64,000 nucleotides of DNA from Pseudorhodoferax soli. Lineage in GTDB: Bacteria; Pseudomonadota; Gammaproteobacteria; Burkholderiales; Burkholderiaceae_C. A program made the translations under genes and the position numbers. Positions 16,156 to 24,378 of the stretch are shown in pieces (position 1 is the stretch's first letter; every line of letters begins with the position of its first letter). Below the pieces are notes generated by a model. The model was not told the DNA's origin and made no database searches. It saw only the letters and a list, made by a program, of their open reading frames with translations. The DNA lies in assembly GCF_003337555.1 (NCBI RefSeq), contig NZ_QPJK01000001.1, positions 372,001-436,000 of the forward strand, written 5' to 3'.

Positions 16156-17208
16156 ATGTGGCAGATCGACAACCGAACTCCATTTGCCGCAGAACGCAGC
16201 TGGGTGCGAGGACGTGACGGCACCGAGATCTGGCTGGTGGCCGTGAAGGCCAGCTTCGACATCACCGCCGATGGCAAGCTCGAGGTCGCGCGGGAGCAAC
16301 CCCCTGTGCTGAGGCTACCGCTCTACCACGGCGTAGAGGGCGCAAGCAGCATCCGGTATGAAGCGGACCTGGTGCTGACCAAGAAGACCTCCGACGTGCT
16401 CGTCGTCGGCCACGCCTGGGCACCGGCAGGCACGGCAGTGGTCAGAACCGATGTCGGCTTGCGGGTCGGTTCACTGCAAAAGGTGTTGCGCGTCTTCGGC
16501 GACAGGGTGTGGGGAAGCTTCGGCCCCTCGGCGCCAGAGCCATTCCAGAAAATGCCACTGGTGTACGAGCGAGCCTACGGAGGCGTCGACGCGAAATCGC
16601 GCATGCCGGACAAGGATTGGGACTGGCGGAACCCGGTCGGCTGCGGCTACGCCGTGTCCAGCGACCACGCCACGGGCATGAGGCTGCCGAACATCGAGTA
16701 TCCCGATCGCTTGATCGGCTCCTGGCGTGACCGTCCACCACCTGCGGGCTTCGGCCCGATTGCCAGCCACTGGCAACCGCGCGCGGGCTATGCAGGAACC
16801 TACGACGCGCACTGGATGGCAACGCGCCAGCCCCTGCTGGCGGACGACCTGGACGACCGGCACTTCCAGTGCGCGCCGGCCGACCAGCAGACGCAAGAGT
16901 TCCTGCGCGGCGGTGAGCCGGTGACCCTGCTCAACCTGCATCCGCGCGGGCGCATCCATTTCACGCTGCCCAAGCTGTCTCTGGGCTTTGACACCCGTTT
17001 CGACGACGGCAGCCACCAGTTGCACCAGCACCGACGCCTGCACACGGTCATCCTCGAGCCGGACCTTCCACGGGTCTCGCTGGTGTGGCACAGCATGCTG
17101 CCCTGCCACTTCCGGGTGCACCAGCTGGAGCGGACCATCGTCACGCTGAAGATCGACCTCAGCACCGGCAACCGGCAGCCCGACGATGCCGACCTGGAAC
17201 TGGCCTGA
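16156..17208 (+). CDS. DUF2169 domain protein, probable T6SS effector adaptor
   Basis: The product has 350 residues. The N-terminal WQIDNRTPFAAERSWVRGRDG and IWLVAVKASFDI, the central LVYERAYGGVD, and the GCGYA and LPNIEYP blocks are the DUF2169 signatures. Known members load PAAR-like (DUF4150) effectors onto VgrG. Here it is encoded between vgrG/DUF6484 and a DUF4150 effector, in line with that role. The stop is separated by a single base from the next start. Confidence 0.85.
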   Translation: MWQIDNRTPFAAERSWVRGRDGTEIWLVAVKASFDITADGKLEVAREQPPVLRLPLYHGVEGASSIRYEADLVLTKKTSDVLVVGHAWAPAGTAVVRTDVGLRVGSLQKVLRVFGDRVWGSFGPSAPEPFQKMPLVYERAYGGVDAKSRMPDKDWDWRNPVGCGYAVSSDHATGMRLPNIEYPDRLIGSWRDRPPPAGFGPIASHWQPRAGYAGTYDAHWMATRQPLLADDLDDRHFQCAPADQQTQEFLRGGEPVTLLNLHPRGRIHFTLPKLSLGFDTRFDDGSHQLHQHRRLHTVILEPDLPRVSLVWHSMLPCHFRVHQLERTIVTLKIDLSTGNRQPDDADLELA

Positions 17209-17209
17209 G

Positions 17210-18265
17210 ATGCGCGAGCATGCCGTGATCGTTGCCATGGGTGCCTGCACTCCACTGGGCCGCGACGTCTGGGCCAGCGCAGCCGCGGTGCGCGCCGGCA
17301 TCTCCGGCTTCGTGCAGCACCCCTACATGCTCGACACGGCCGGCGAACCCATGCGTGCCGCGATCGCACCCTGGCTGGACATCGGACTGGACGGCGCAGA
17401 CCGGCTCGCGGCGCTGCTGTTCCCCGCCATCGACGAGGCACTCGCACCCGTGAGCAGCGCCAGCCTGGCGCCCTTGCGGATGGCCATCGCACTGGGCCTG
17501 CCGAGCGCCCGGCCAGGCTTTCCGGAGAGCCTGCCCCAGCAGATGCGCAGGCGCCTGCAGCACCACTACGGCGATGCGCTGGGCAGCGCAGCTTGTTTCA
17601 CCGCCGGCCACGCTGCCGGGCTGCTGGCGATGCAGGCTGCGGTGAACAAGCTGGAGCAGGGCACGCTCGACGTTTGTCTGGTCGCAGGCGTCGACAGCTA
17701 CATCGCCCCATTGGCATTGGAATGGCTGGAGGGCTGCAGCCAGCTGCATGGTGCTGGGCCCTCCAACAATGCCTGGGGTTTCATCCCGGGCGAAGGCGCT
17801 GCTGCGCTGGTGTTGATGCGGCAGGCCAAGGCGCGGGCCAGCGGCCTGCAGCCGCTGGCCCATGTGCTGGGTACCGGCACGGCCATGGAGGACAAACGCA
17901 TCAAGACGCAGACCGTCTGCATCGGCGAGGGTCTGACCCAGGCGTTCCGGAACGCGCTCGGCGGCCTGCCCGATGGCACTCAGATCAGCGACGTCTACTG
18001 CGACCTGAATGGCGAACCCTATCGGGCGGACGAATTCGGCTTCACCGCGATGCGGACCCAGGCAAGCTTCGTCGCGGCTTCCGGATTCGTCGCCCCGGCC
18101 GATTGCTGGGGGGACGTCGCCGCCGCCGGCGGCCCCCTGCACCTGTGCTTGGCCACCGTGGCCGGATGCAAGGGCTACAGCCGGGGCGACATGGCGCTCG
18201 CCTGGGCCAGCTCGGAGCACGGCGAGCGCGCCGCGACGCTGCTCGCCACAGCAAGGAGGAACTGA
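17210..18265 (+). CDS. Beta-ketoacyl-synthase-like (thiolase-fold) protein lacking catalytic histidines
   Basis: The product has 351 residues. The N-terminal half follows the ketoacyl-ACP synthase pattern: VIVAMGACTPLGRDVWAS, then C129 in SAACFTAGHAAGLLAMQAA at the nucleophile position, VCLVAGVDSYIAPLALEWL, and WGFIPGEGAAALVLM. In the C-terminal half the usual HGT position reads NGE (N267) and the GH position reads GD (D302), so neither catalytic histidine is present. Normal condensing activity is therefore unlikely. It sits between the DUF2169 adaptor and the DUF4150 effector and probably acts on, or as a scaffold for, that cargo. An in-frame ATG at 17186 is inside the previous gene. Confidence 0.8.
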   Translation: MREHAVIVAMGACTPLGRDVWASAAAVRAGISGFVQHPYMLDTAGEPMRAAIAPWLDIGLDGADRLAALLFPAIDEALAPVSSASLAPLRMAIALGLPSARPGFPESLPQQMRRRLQHHYGDALGSAACFTAGHAAGLLAMQAAVNKLEQGTLDVCLVAGVDSYIAPLALEWLEGCSQLHGAGPSNNAWGFIPGEGAAALVLMRQAKARASGLQPLAHVLGTGTAMEDKRIKTQTVCIGEGLTQAFRNALGGLPDGTQISDVYCDLNGEPYRADEFGFTAMRTQASFVAASGFVAPADCWGDVAAAGGPLHLCLATVAGCKGYSRGDMALAWASSEHGERAATLLATARRN

Positions 18266-18267
18266 GC

Positions 18268-19314
18268 ATGGCGGTGACCATCAAGGTCAACGGCACCATG
18301 AACTCGCTGGTCCACAAGGGCAGCAGCGGCTTCTCGATCGCGACCATGCCGGACGTCTGCAAAACTCCGTCGCCCGGCGGACCGGTTCCGCTCCCATATC
18401 CAAACATCTCGCAGTCTGCCACGCTGGCCAAGGGCACGACGACCGTCAAGGCCGATGGCGGCATGATGATCGCCACCAAGGGCAGCGAGTTCAGCCTGTC
18501 CAACGGCGACAACCCCGGCGTGGCGGGCGGCGTCAATTCGTCGACCTTCATGAAGGAGAGCACCTGGATCCTGTACTCCTTCGACGTCAAGATGGATGGC
18601 CAGAACGCCTGCCGGTTGACCGACAAAAAGCTGCAGAACCACGAGAACACGGTGGACCTGGCCGGCGAATTCCAGAGCCCCCGTGAAGCGTTGCTGACGC
18701 TGCAGGCATGGGTCAAGGAATGCGACGGCTCTGTACCGAAGTCCAAGGGTGGGAAGAAGAAGTCGTGCCAGCAGCTCGGCCGGGAAAAGCATGCCTGCAT
18801 GGAGGAGAAGATCGAGGACTACCGCAAAAAGAATCCCCACAAGACCCCGCCTCCTGCGCCGCCGGGTCATCCCGAGCCGGAGTGCGGCTATCCCAAGCCA
18901 CCGGTCCCACCCGACCCGGGCTATGTGACACCGCCGCCAGGCCCCGGGCGCAGCGGCATCATCCAGGCGGCAGCCGCCCAGGGCGCGGCATCCGCCAAGG
19001 CGGCAGGTCTGACCGGCAAGGCCGCACGCAAGGCCGTCTCCAGGGCCATCGGCAAGGCGCTCAAGGGCCGCGTCTTCCCCGATGCGGCGATCAACCTGGG
19101 CGGCGGCAAGAAGTTGTTCGTAGACTTCAAGTTCCCCTGCCCCAAGGGCCAGCCCTCGGGGCACAAGCGTGGCTCGAGGAACAAACTGTCCAAGGGCAAT
19201 TCCAACACCAGAATGAGCAAAGACCAGCGTGAGACCTACCAGGCGCTAAACCAGGGAACCGGAAGCTCCAAGCGGACCCTGTCGATCACGCCGGGCGGCT
19301 TTCATGCCTACTGA
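18268..19314 (+). CDS. PAAR-like DUF4150 effector with C-terminal PD-(D/E)XK nuclease domain
   Basis: The product has 348 residues. Residues 1-125 are a DUF4150/PAAR-like spike tip (MAVTIKVNGTMNSLVHKGS, then CKTPSPGGPVPLPYPNISQS). A Cys/Lys/Pro-rich linker follows (about 140-225). The C-terminal toxin shows P271-D272, a 13-residue gap, then D286-F-K288 within LFVDFKFPC, the PD-(D/E)XK nuclease pattern, and a Lys/Arg-rich tail with SKDQRETYQALNQ. VRR-NUC/TseV-type DNA-cutting T6SS effectors have this shape. GGAGGA lies just before the start. A DUF3396 gene follows 9 bp later as immunity. Confidence 0.82.
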   Translation: MAVTIKVNGTMNSLVHKGSSGFSIATMPDVCKTPSPGGPVPLPYPNISQSATLAKGTTTVKADGGMMIATKGSEFSLSNGDNPGVAGGVNSSTFMKESTWILYSFDVKMDGQNACRLTDKKLQNHENTVDLAGEFQSPREALLTLQAWVKECDGSVPKSKGGKKKSCQQLGREKHACMEEKIEDYRKKNPHKTPPPAPPGHPEPECGYPKPPVPPDPGYVTPPPGPGRSGIIQAAAAQGAASAKAAGLTGKAARKAVSRAIGKALKGRVFPDAAINLGGGKKLFVDFKFPCPKGQPSGHKRGSRNKLSKGNSNTRMSKDQRETYQALNQGTGSSKRTLSITPGGFHAY

Positions 19315-19323
19315 GGCACACCC

Positions 19324-20235
19324 ATGACCGACTGGTCTTCGTTTGACATCGGCGTGCGCACGGAGGAATCCAGCCAGCGCGTCGCGCGGGCCTGCATCAC
19401 CGTCCAACTGTACGGCGGCGCCGCTTTCGCGCGCCAGGCACATGTGCTCTACCGGAACTGGCTCGACCGTGTCCCCGCGGACGCGCCCTTGCACTATGTC
19501 AACCGCAGCGCGCTGTCGCCCCGCCCGCTTGCACCGAAGGACCGCCAACGCATCGATGCGGCGCTCGTGCGCTGCAGCGCCAAGAACGAGTACTACTGGA
19601 TCAACTCCGCACCAGGCTACGAACTGGGCGCGCACACCCTGGAGATCGACCTGTGGCCCGACAACGACGCGGTTTCCAGCGCAGTCGTCATGTGCCGGGC
19701 GTTGGACAGCGCCGTCACGCCTGCACTAGCGGCCGAACTGCTGCAGGAGTTCACGGCGCTGCTGCAGACCGATGGACTGGTGCACGCCAGCGCGGGTCTG
19801 GGCATGGGGGTCATCTGGGGCGACGACTTCGAACAGGCCTGCGGGCCCAGGCTGTTCGCGACCTGCATGCGCCACCTGGGCCTGGACCTGCCCAACCGGG
19901 CCGTTTACGCCTACCTGCGGGAGCACATCAAGGGGCCGGGCTGGCTGACCTTCCTCTCGCAGCCGCTGGCGCCTCGCCTCGCCACCGCCACCGGTGCGCC
20001 TGCCGGCTACCGCGAAGTCGATCTGGAGCACGGTGGCCGCCTGCTGATCGCGGGCAACCTGCCGCCATTGGGCGACGTGAACCGGCGCGCGCCGGACATT
20101 GCCGGCCTGCGGCACGCCGCCAAGGTGCTGCGCCCCTTGCGCATGACACGGTGGGTCGACATTCCCCTGCCGCTCGATTCGTTCGATGTGGAAACGGATG
20201 TCTGGTTGTCCCGTCTGGATGGCACGGCGCCATGA
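19324..20235 (+). CDS. DUF3396 (TsiV-type) T6SS immunity protein
   Basis: The product has 303 residues, cytoplasmic. The C-terminal stretches IKGPGWLTFLSQPLAPRL and LLIAGNLPPLGDVNRR match the DUF3396 family, annotated as type VI immunity. Its position directly after the nuclease effector supports protection against that toxin in the cytoplasm. The stop overlaps the next start in ATGA (20232-20235). Confidence 0.82.
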   Translation: MTDWSSFDIGVRTEESSQRVARACITVQLYGGAAFARQAHVLYRNWLDRVPADAPLHYVNRSALSPRPLAPKDRQRIDAALVRCSAKNEYYWINSAPGYELGAHTLEIDLWPDNDAVSSAVVMCRALDSAVTPALAAELLQEFTALLQTDGLVHASAGLGMGVIWGDDFEQACGPRLFATCMRHLGLDLPNRAVYAYLREHIKGPGWLTFLSQPLAPRLATATGAPAGYREVDLEHGGRLLIAGNLPPLGDVNRRAPDIAGLRHAAKVLRPLRMTRWVDIPLPLDSFDVETDVWLSRLDGTAP

Positions 20236-20924
20236 CCCGCTTGCTCGTCCAGCGCAGCTTCCCGGACCGGTGGTCCGAGCTGGCGGTCCACTGGGACCAG
20301 GGCAGCGTACCCAAAGACAGCGCGGACCTGTGCGAGATCTGCGTGATGATGTTCGTTTCCCTGCTCGAGACCCTGGAGCCTGGGCCGGCTCAGAGCAGTC
20401 TCGATCCCATAGGCAGTGCACCCAGGGCCGGCGTGCTCACCTGGTCGCCGCTGCCGCTGCCCATGCAGCCTCAGTGGCTGGGCGTGCTGAAAGGCATGCT
20501 CCGCCACCTGCCGACACCGCCCGACCGAGCCCTTGTCGGGCGCGGCGGGATGACGGACTGGTGCGAGTGGATGCCGCCCGTGTCGGAAGCACCGCTCGAT
20601 GCGTTCGGCATCGCCGACTGGCGCGAAGCCGATGCGCTGTCCGTGGAGATCGAGCTGCCGAGCGTGCTGCATCCCGGTGCGCAGGATGCGCTCGACGACG
20701 TCATCGACATCTGGTTGTCGGTCGGTGCGTTGGGCGGCTTCGCTGCCGACGGCGACCCCGTTCCATCTCTGCTGATCCCCAACGGCGGCCTCCAGGTCAA
20801 TGGCGATCTGTGCTGGCTGGCGCTGGCCAGCGCGCAGGTCGATGACCTGGCCTTCGAGGCGCTGGCGCGCATGGTGCACCAGCTCGGCGGGCCGTTCGCA
20901 CAAGCCACCTTGCGCATCGAATGA
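20232..20924 (+). CDS. Unknown protein coupled to the DUF3396 immunity gene
   Basis: The product has 230 residues, no signal peptide, acidic, rich in Trp and Leu (DWCEWMPP, DVIDIWLSVGALGGF). I do not recognise a family. The ATGA overlap with the DUF3396 gene means the two are almost certainly co-translated. It could be a second immunity protein, an immunity partner, or part of the cargo-loading set. Confidence 0.75.
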   Translation: MTRLLVQRSFPDRWSELAVHWDQGSVPKDSADLCEICVMMFVSLLETLEPGPAQSSLDPIGSAPRAGVLTWSPLPLPMQPQWLGVLKGMLRHLPTPPDRALVGRGGMTDWCEWMPPVSEAPLDAFGIADWREADALSVEIELPSVLHPGAQDALDDVIDIWLSVGALGGFAADGDPVPSLLIPNGGLQVNGDLCWLALASAQVDDLAFEALARMVHQLGGPFAQATLRIE

Positions 20925-20927
20925 TGC

Positions 20928-21422
20928 ATGCAGGAGTGCACATCCGTTGACGACCACACCATGGACATGCTCATCGCCCTGCACGCTGCGCCCGCCGTCC
21001 CCGCTCTGCTTGCCTTGGCCGTGCGCAAACCCCTCGCTCCCGAACACAACCTCGTCACCGCCTGGATCGCCCACCACTTCTCCCCCGCCTGGGCCAGCGA
21101 AGCCCGCGCCGCCCTCGCCAACCGCCCTCTCACCCTCTTCATCGCCACCCGCGGCAACCCCGCCGAACTGCTGGGCTTCTGCGCCTACGACGCCACCGCC
21201 CGCGGCTTCGTCGGCCCCATCGGCGTGCGCGACACCGCCCGCCGCAGCGGCATCGGCGCAGCCCTGCTGCTGGCCTGCCTGCACGACATGCGCGCCATGG
21301 GCTACGGCTACGCCATCGCCGGTGCCGTCGGCGCGCCCGAGTTCTTTCGCCAGGTCGCGGGCGCCATGGAGATCCCGAACTCCACGCCCGGCATCTACGC
21401 CGGCATGCTGCGCGCGCCATGA
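20928..21422 (+). CDS. GNAT-family N-acetyltransferase
   Basis: The product has 164 residues. The acetyl-CoA binding motif A appears as GVRDTARRSGIGAALLLACL, preceded by the strands LTLFIAT and ELLGFCAYD. The 3' end reads GYAIAGAV followed by FFRQVAGAMEIP. The start could be 20928 or the ATG at 20961; neither has a strong ribosome site. It is the last gene of the vgrG operon, and its stop codon lies inside the next promoter element. Its substrate is unknown; acetylation of a T6SS part or a small molecule are both possible. Confidence 0.8.
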   Translation: MQECTSVDDHTMDMLIALHAAPAVPALLALAVRKPLAPEHNLVTAWIAHHFSPAWASEARAALANRPLTLFIATRGNPAELLGFCAYDATARGFVGPIGVRDTARRSGIGAALLLACLHDMRAMGYGYAIAGAVGAPEFFRQVAGAMEIPNSTPGIYAGMLRAP

Positions 21423-21461
21423 CTTTCGTTCATTGCCGCGCCGCGGCGCCGCGTTCAGCAT
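21420..21461 (+). promoter_or_regulatory. Shared T6SS promoter element upstream of ppkA
   Basis: TGACTTTCG at 21420-21428 is followed by TTGCCG (21433-21438), a 17-bp spacer and CAGCAT (21456-21461). The predicted transcription start coincides with the A of the ppkA ATG at 21468, so the mRNA may be leaderless. The first bases are also the GNAT stop codon. Confidence 0.5.
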
Positions 21462-21467
21462 GCCCCC

Positions 21468-23321
21468 ATGCCCGAAGCCGCCCGCGACGAGACACTGCAC
21501 GTTTCCGCCCCGCCTGAGGCGGATGCACAGGCCACGCCGCTCGACGCCGATGCCACCCGCATCGCGCCCCACACCTCCGGCCCGCGCGCGCCGCCGACCC
21601 ACACCCGGCTGCACACCCAGACCAGCACCCGCACCCCACACACCCGCGGCAGCGGCCTGACCCTGCCGGGCGGCAGCGCCCACGCGGCCGACCTCGAGGT
21701 GCGCCAGGTCGGCCGCTACCAGATCCTCGCCAAGCTCGGGCGCGGCGGCATGGCCACGGTGTTCCGCGCGCACGACCCCGACATCGGCCGCGACGTGGCG
21801 ATCAAGTTCCTGCACGCCTCGCTGTGCGAGGACGAGGAGTACCGCACGCGCTTCCTGCGCGAGGCGCGCGCGGCCGGCGGCCTGTCGCACCCGCACATCG
21901 TGACCGTGCACGACGTCGGCGAGATCGACGGCCGCCCCTACATGGCGATGGAGCTGCTGGACGGCGATCCGCTGGCCGACCTGCTGCAAGGCGGCCAGCC
22001 GCTGCCGGTCCGCGACGTGGTGGTCATGGGCATCCAGCTCGCGCAGGCGCTGGACTACGCCCACCAGCGCGGCATCGTGCACCGCGACATCAAGCCCGGC
22101 AACATGGCGCGGCTGCACGGCGGGCAGACCATCAAGGTGATGGACTTCGGCATCGCGCACATGGTGGCCACCTCGGCAGGCGAGCAGCGCACGCGCGTGG
22201 GCGACGTGCTGGGCACGCCGCAGTACATGTCGCCCGAGCAGATGCAGGGCGGCAAGATCGACGGCCGCTCGGACCTCTTCACGGCCGGCATCGTGCTCTA
22301 CCAGATGCTGACCGGGCAGCGCCCCTTCCAGGGCGACAGCGTGGTCACGCTGGCGCTGAAGATCTCCAAGGAAGACCCGACGCCGATCGAGAAGCTGCGC
22401 CCCGAGGTACCGCCCGCGCTGCGCCGCGTGGTCGACCGCTGCCTGGCCAAGGCACCCGAGCGGCGCCACCAGAGCGGCGCGGCGCTGGCCGAGGCGCTGC
22501 AGCGCGTGCTGGCCGAGATGGACGAGCAGGCGCGCGCGGGCGAAGGCACGCAGGCGCGCGGCGTGCCGCTGCGGCTCAAATGGGCTGGCCTCATGGCCTT
22601 GATCGTGGCCGTGGTGATGGCCATCACGGCTTCGGTGATCGTGCAGCGCCAGCAGGCCGCGCTGATGGCCCAGGTGGGCGATTCGGGCGCCGCGCTGACG
22701 CGCTTCATCGCGGCGCAGAACGCGGTGCCGGCGCTGTCCGATGACTGGGTGGTGGTCGACGTGGCGCTGCAGAACCTCATGCAGACGCGCGATTTCGAGA
22801 GCATCACCGTGACCGACCGCGGCGGCGTGGTGCGCGCCGCGAGCCGGCCCGAGCTGGTGGGCCAGCCCTGGCGCGCGCCGGCCGGCGAGGCGCTGGGCGA
22901 GGCCGGCGGCGTGCAGCGCACGCGCTACGAGGCTGGCGGCGAGACCGTGCTGGGCTTTTCGGCGCCCATCACCTTCCAGGGCAAGGCCGTGGGCCAGGTC
23001 GTGCTGGGCCTGCCCGAGCGCGCGTTGGCCGCCGTGGCGCGCCAGTCGCAGTGGCTGATGGCGGTGCTGGCCCTGGTCACGGTGGCGGCCGTGGCGCTGG
23101 CCATGTACCTGGTGGGCACCTGGTTCGCGCGGCCGATCCGGCTGGTCGGCGAAGCCATGGACGAGATCACCGCGGGGCGGCTGGACTTCCGCATCAGCGA
23201 GCAGCGCAAGGACGAGTTCGGCCAGCTCTACGCGGCCTTCGACCGCATGGCCCAAACGCTGCAGGAGCGTGCTGCGCCGCCGGCTGCCGAGGCCCCGCCC
23301 CCGGCCGAACAACCGGGTTGA
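21468..23321 (+). CDS. ppkA: PpkA-type membrane Ser/Thr protein kinase of the T6SS
   Basis: The product has 617 residues. A Thr/Pro-rich leader (1-80) precedes a complete Hanks kinase domain (about 84-345): glycine loop GRGGMATVF, K113, catalytic HRD (H205-D207) with K209 and N212, and DFG at 226-228. Two membrane segments (about 376-393 and 529-549) enclose a periplasmic sensor-like region, followed by a cytoplasmic HAMP-like linker. In known threonine phosphorylation pathways PpkA phosphorylates the FHA protein and PppA reverses this; tagH and a PP2C gene are 6-8 kb downstream. No ribosome site is visible before the ATG. Confidence 0.92.
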   Translation: MPEAARDETLHVSAPPEADAQATPLDADATRIAPHTSGPRAPPTHTRLHTQTSTRTPHTRGSGLTLPGGSAHAADLEVRQVGRYQILAKLGRGGMATVFRAHDPDIGRDVAIKFLHASLCEDEEYRTRFLREARAAGGLSHPHIVTVHDVGEIDGRPYMAMELLDGDPLADLLQGGQPLPVRDVVVMGIQLAQALDYAHQRGIVHRDIKPGNMARLHGGQTIKVMDFGIAHMVATSAGEQRTRVGDVLGTPQYMSPEQMQGGKIDGRSDLFTAGIVLYQMLTGQRPFQGDSVVTLALKISKEDPTPIEKLRPEVPPALRRVVDRCLAKAPERRHQSGAALAEALQRVLAEMDEQARAGEGTQARGVPLRLKWAGLMALIVAVVMAITASVIVQRQQAALMAQVGDSGAALTRFIAAQNAVPALSDDWVVVDVALQNLMQTRDFESITVTDRGGVVRAASRPELVGQPWRAPAGEALGEAGGVQRTRYEAGGETVLGFSAPITFQGKAVGQVVLGLPERALAAVARQSQWLMAVLALVTVAAVALAMYLVGTWFARPIRLVGEAMDEITAGRLDFRISEQRKDEFGQLYAAFDRMAQTLQERAAPPAAEAPPPAEQPG

Positions 23322-23325
23322 CGCC

Positions 23326-24378
23326 ATGCGGCCGTTGCCCTGCCTGCTGCGCGCTGCTTCGGCCCTGGTGCCTGCACTGCTGCTGGCGGCCTGCGGCACC
23401 GGGCCGATGGCACCGCCTGCGGCCGCCCCGGCAACGCCTGTGGCCGCGGTGCCTGCCGCGCAGGACGGCGTGGTCGCGCGCGGCGAGCGCCTGCTGGTCT
23501 ACCTGCCGCGCAGCGGCGACACGCTGCGCAGCGTCGCCGCGCAATGGCTGGGCGGCGAGGAGCAAGACTGGCAGATCGCCGCGGCCAATGGCGGCATTGC
23601 CCAGCCGCAGCCCGGTGTGCCGCTGGTGGTGCCGCTGTCGAGCCCCAACCCGGGTGGCATCTCCGGTGACAGCTACCAGACCGTGCCCGTGCTGTGCTAC
23701 CACCGTTTCGGCAGTGGCGGCGGCCGCATGACGGTCACGCCGGCGCGCTTCGCCGAGCAGATGCAATGGCTGGTGGACAACGGCTACCGCGTGGTCCGGC
23801 TCGCGCAACTGGGCGACTACCTCGCGGGCCGCGCCGCGCTGCCGCCGCGCGCCGTGGTCGTCACGGTGGACGACGGCTATGCCTCGTTCCACCAGCATGC
23901 CTGGCCGGTGCTGCGCCGGCTCGGCCTGCCCGCCACGCTGTTCGTCTACACCGACTTCATCGGCGCCGGGCTCGCCGTGGGTTGGCCGCAGCTGCAGGAA
24001 CTGTCGGCATCGGGCCTCGTCGACGTGCAGGTGCATTCCAAGACGCACCGCAACCTGATCGAGCGCCAGGGCGGCGAGAGCGACGAGCGCTACCGCCAGA
24101 GCCTGGACCAGGAGATCCGCGTGCCGCGCGAACTGCTGCAGCAGCGGTTGCCCACGCCGGTGCAGCACTACGCCTACCCGTTCGGCGACGCCAATGAACA
24201 GGTGCTCGACCTGCTGGCGCGCCAGCACTACACGCTGGCCGTCACCGTCACGCCGGGCGGCAATGCGTTCTTCGCCCAGCCGTTCATGCTGCGGCGAACG
24301 ATGGTCTTCGGCGACCACGACATGGAGGCGTTCCGGGCGCGCCTGCAGACCAGCCGGCGCATCGGCGCGCAGCCATGA
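23326..24378 (+). CDS. Lipoprotein with NodB-type polysaccharide deacetylase domain
   Basis: The product has 350 residues. A signal peptide ends in the lipobox LLAAC. A LysM-like stretch (about 60-105: VYLPRSGDTLRSVAAQW) precedes a carbohydrate esterase 4 domain with the metal and catalytic motifs VTVDDGY (D182, D183), HSKTH (H237, H241) and YAYPFGD. It is thus likely an envelope enzyme that deacetylates a cell-wall sugar. It follows ppkA by 4 bp and overlaps the next gene by ATGA. Helping T6SS complexes cross the wall is a reasonable inference from context. Confidence 0.85.
   Translation: MRPLPCLLRAASALVPALLLAACGTGPMAPPAAAPATPVAAVPAAQDGVVARGERLLVYLPRSGDTLRSVAAQWLGGEEQDWQIAAANGGIAQPQPGVPLVVPLSSPNPGGISGDSYQTVPVLCYHRFGSGGGRMTVTPARFAEQMQWLVDNGYRVVRLAQLGDYLAGRAALPPRAVVVTVDDGYASFHQHAWPVLRRLGLPATLFVYTDFIGAGLAVGWPQLQELSASGLVDVQVHSKTHRNLIERQGGESDERYRQSLDQEIRVPRELLQQRLPTPVQHYAYPFGDANEQVLDLLARQHYTLAVTVTPGGNAFFAQPFMLRRTMVFGDHDMEAFRARLQTSRRIGAQP

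Noticed and set aside
20007-23399. A very long open frame on the minus strand opposite the immunity, GNAT and ppkA genes
   Set aside because: It is Arg/Ala/His/Gly-rich, has no family motif and mirrors codon bias of the real forward genes. It is a high-GC shadow.
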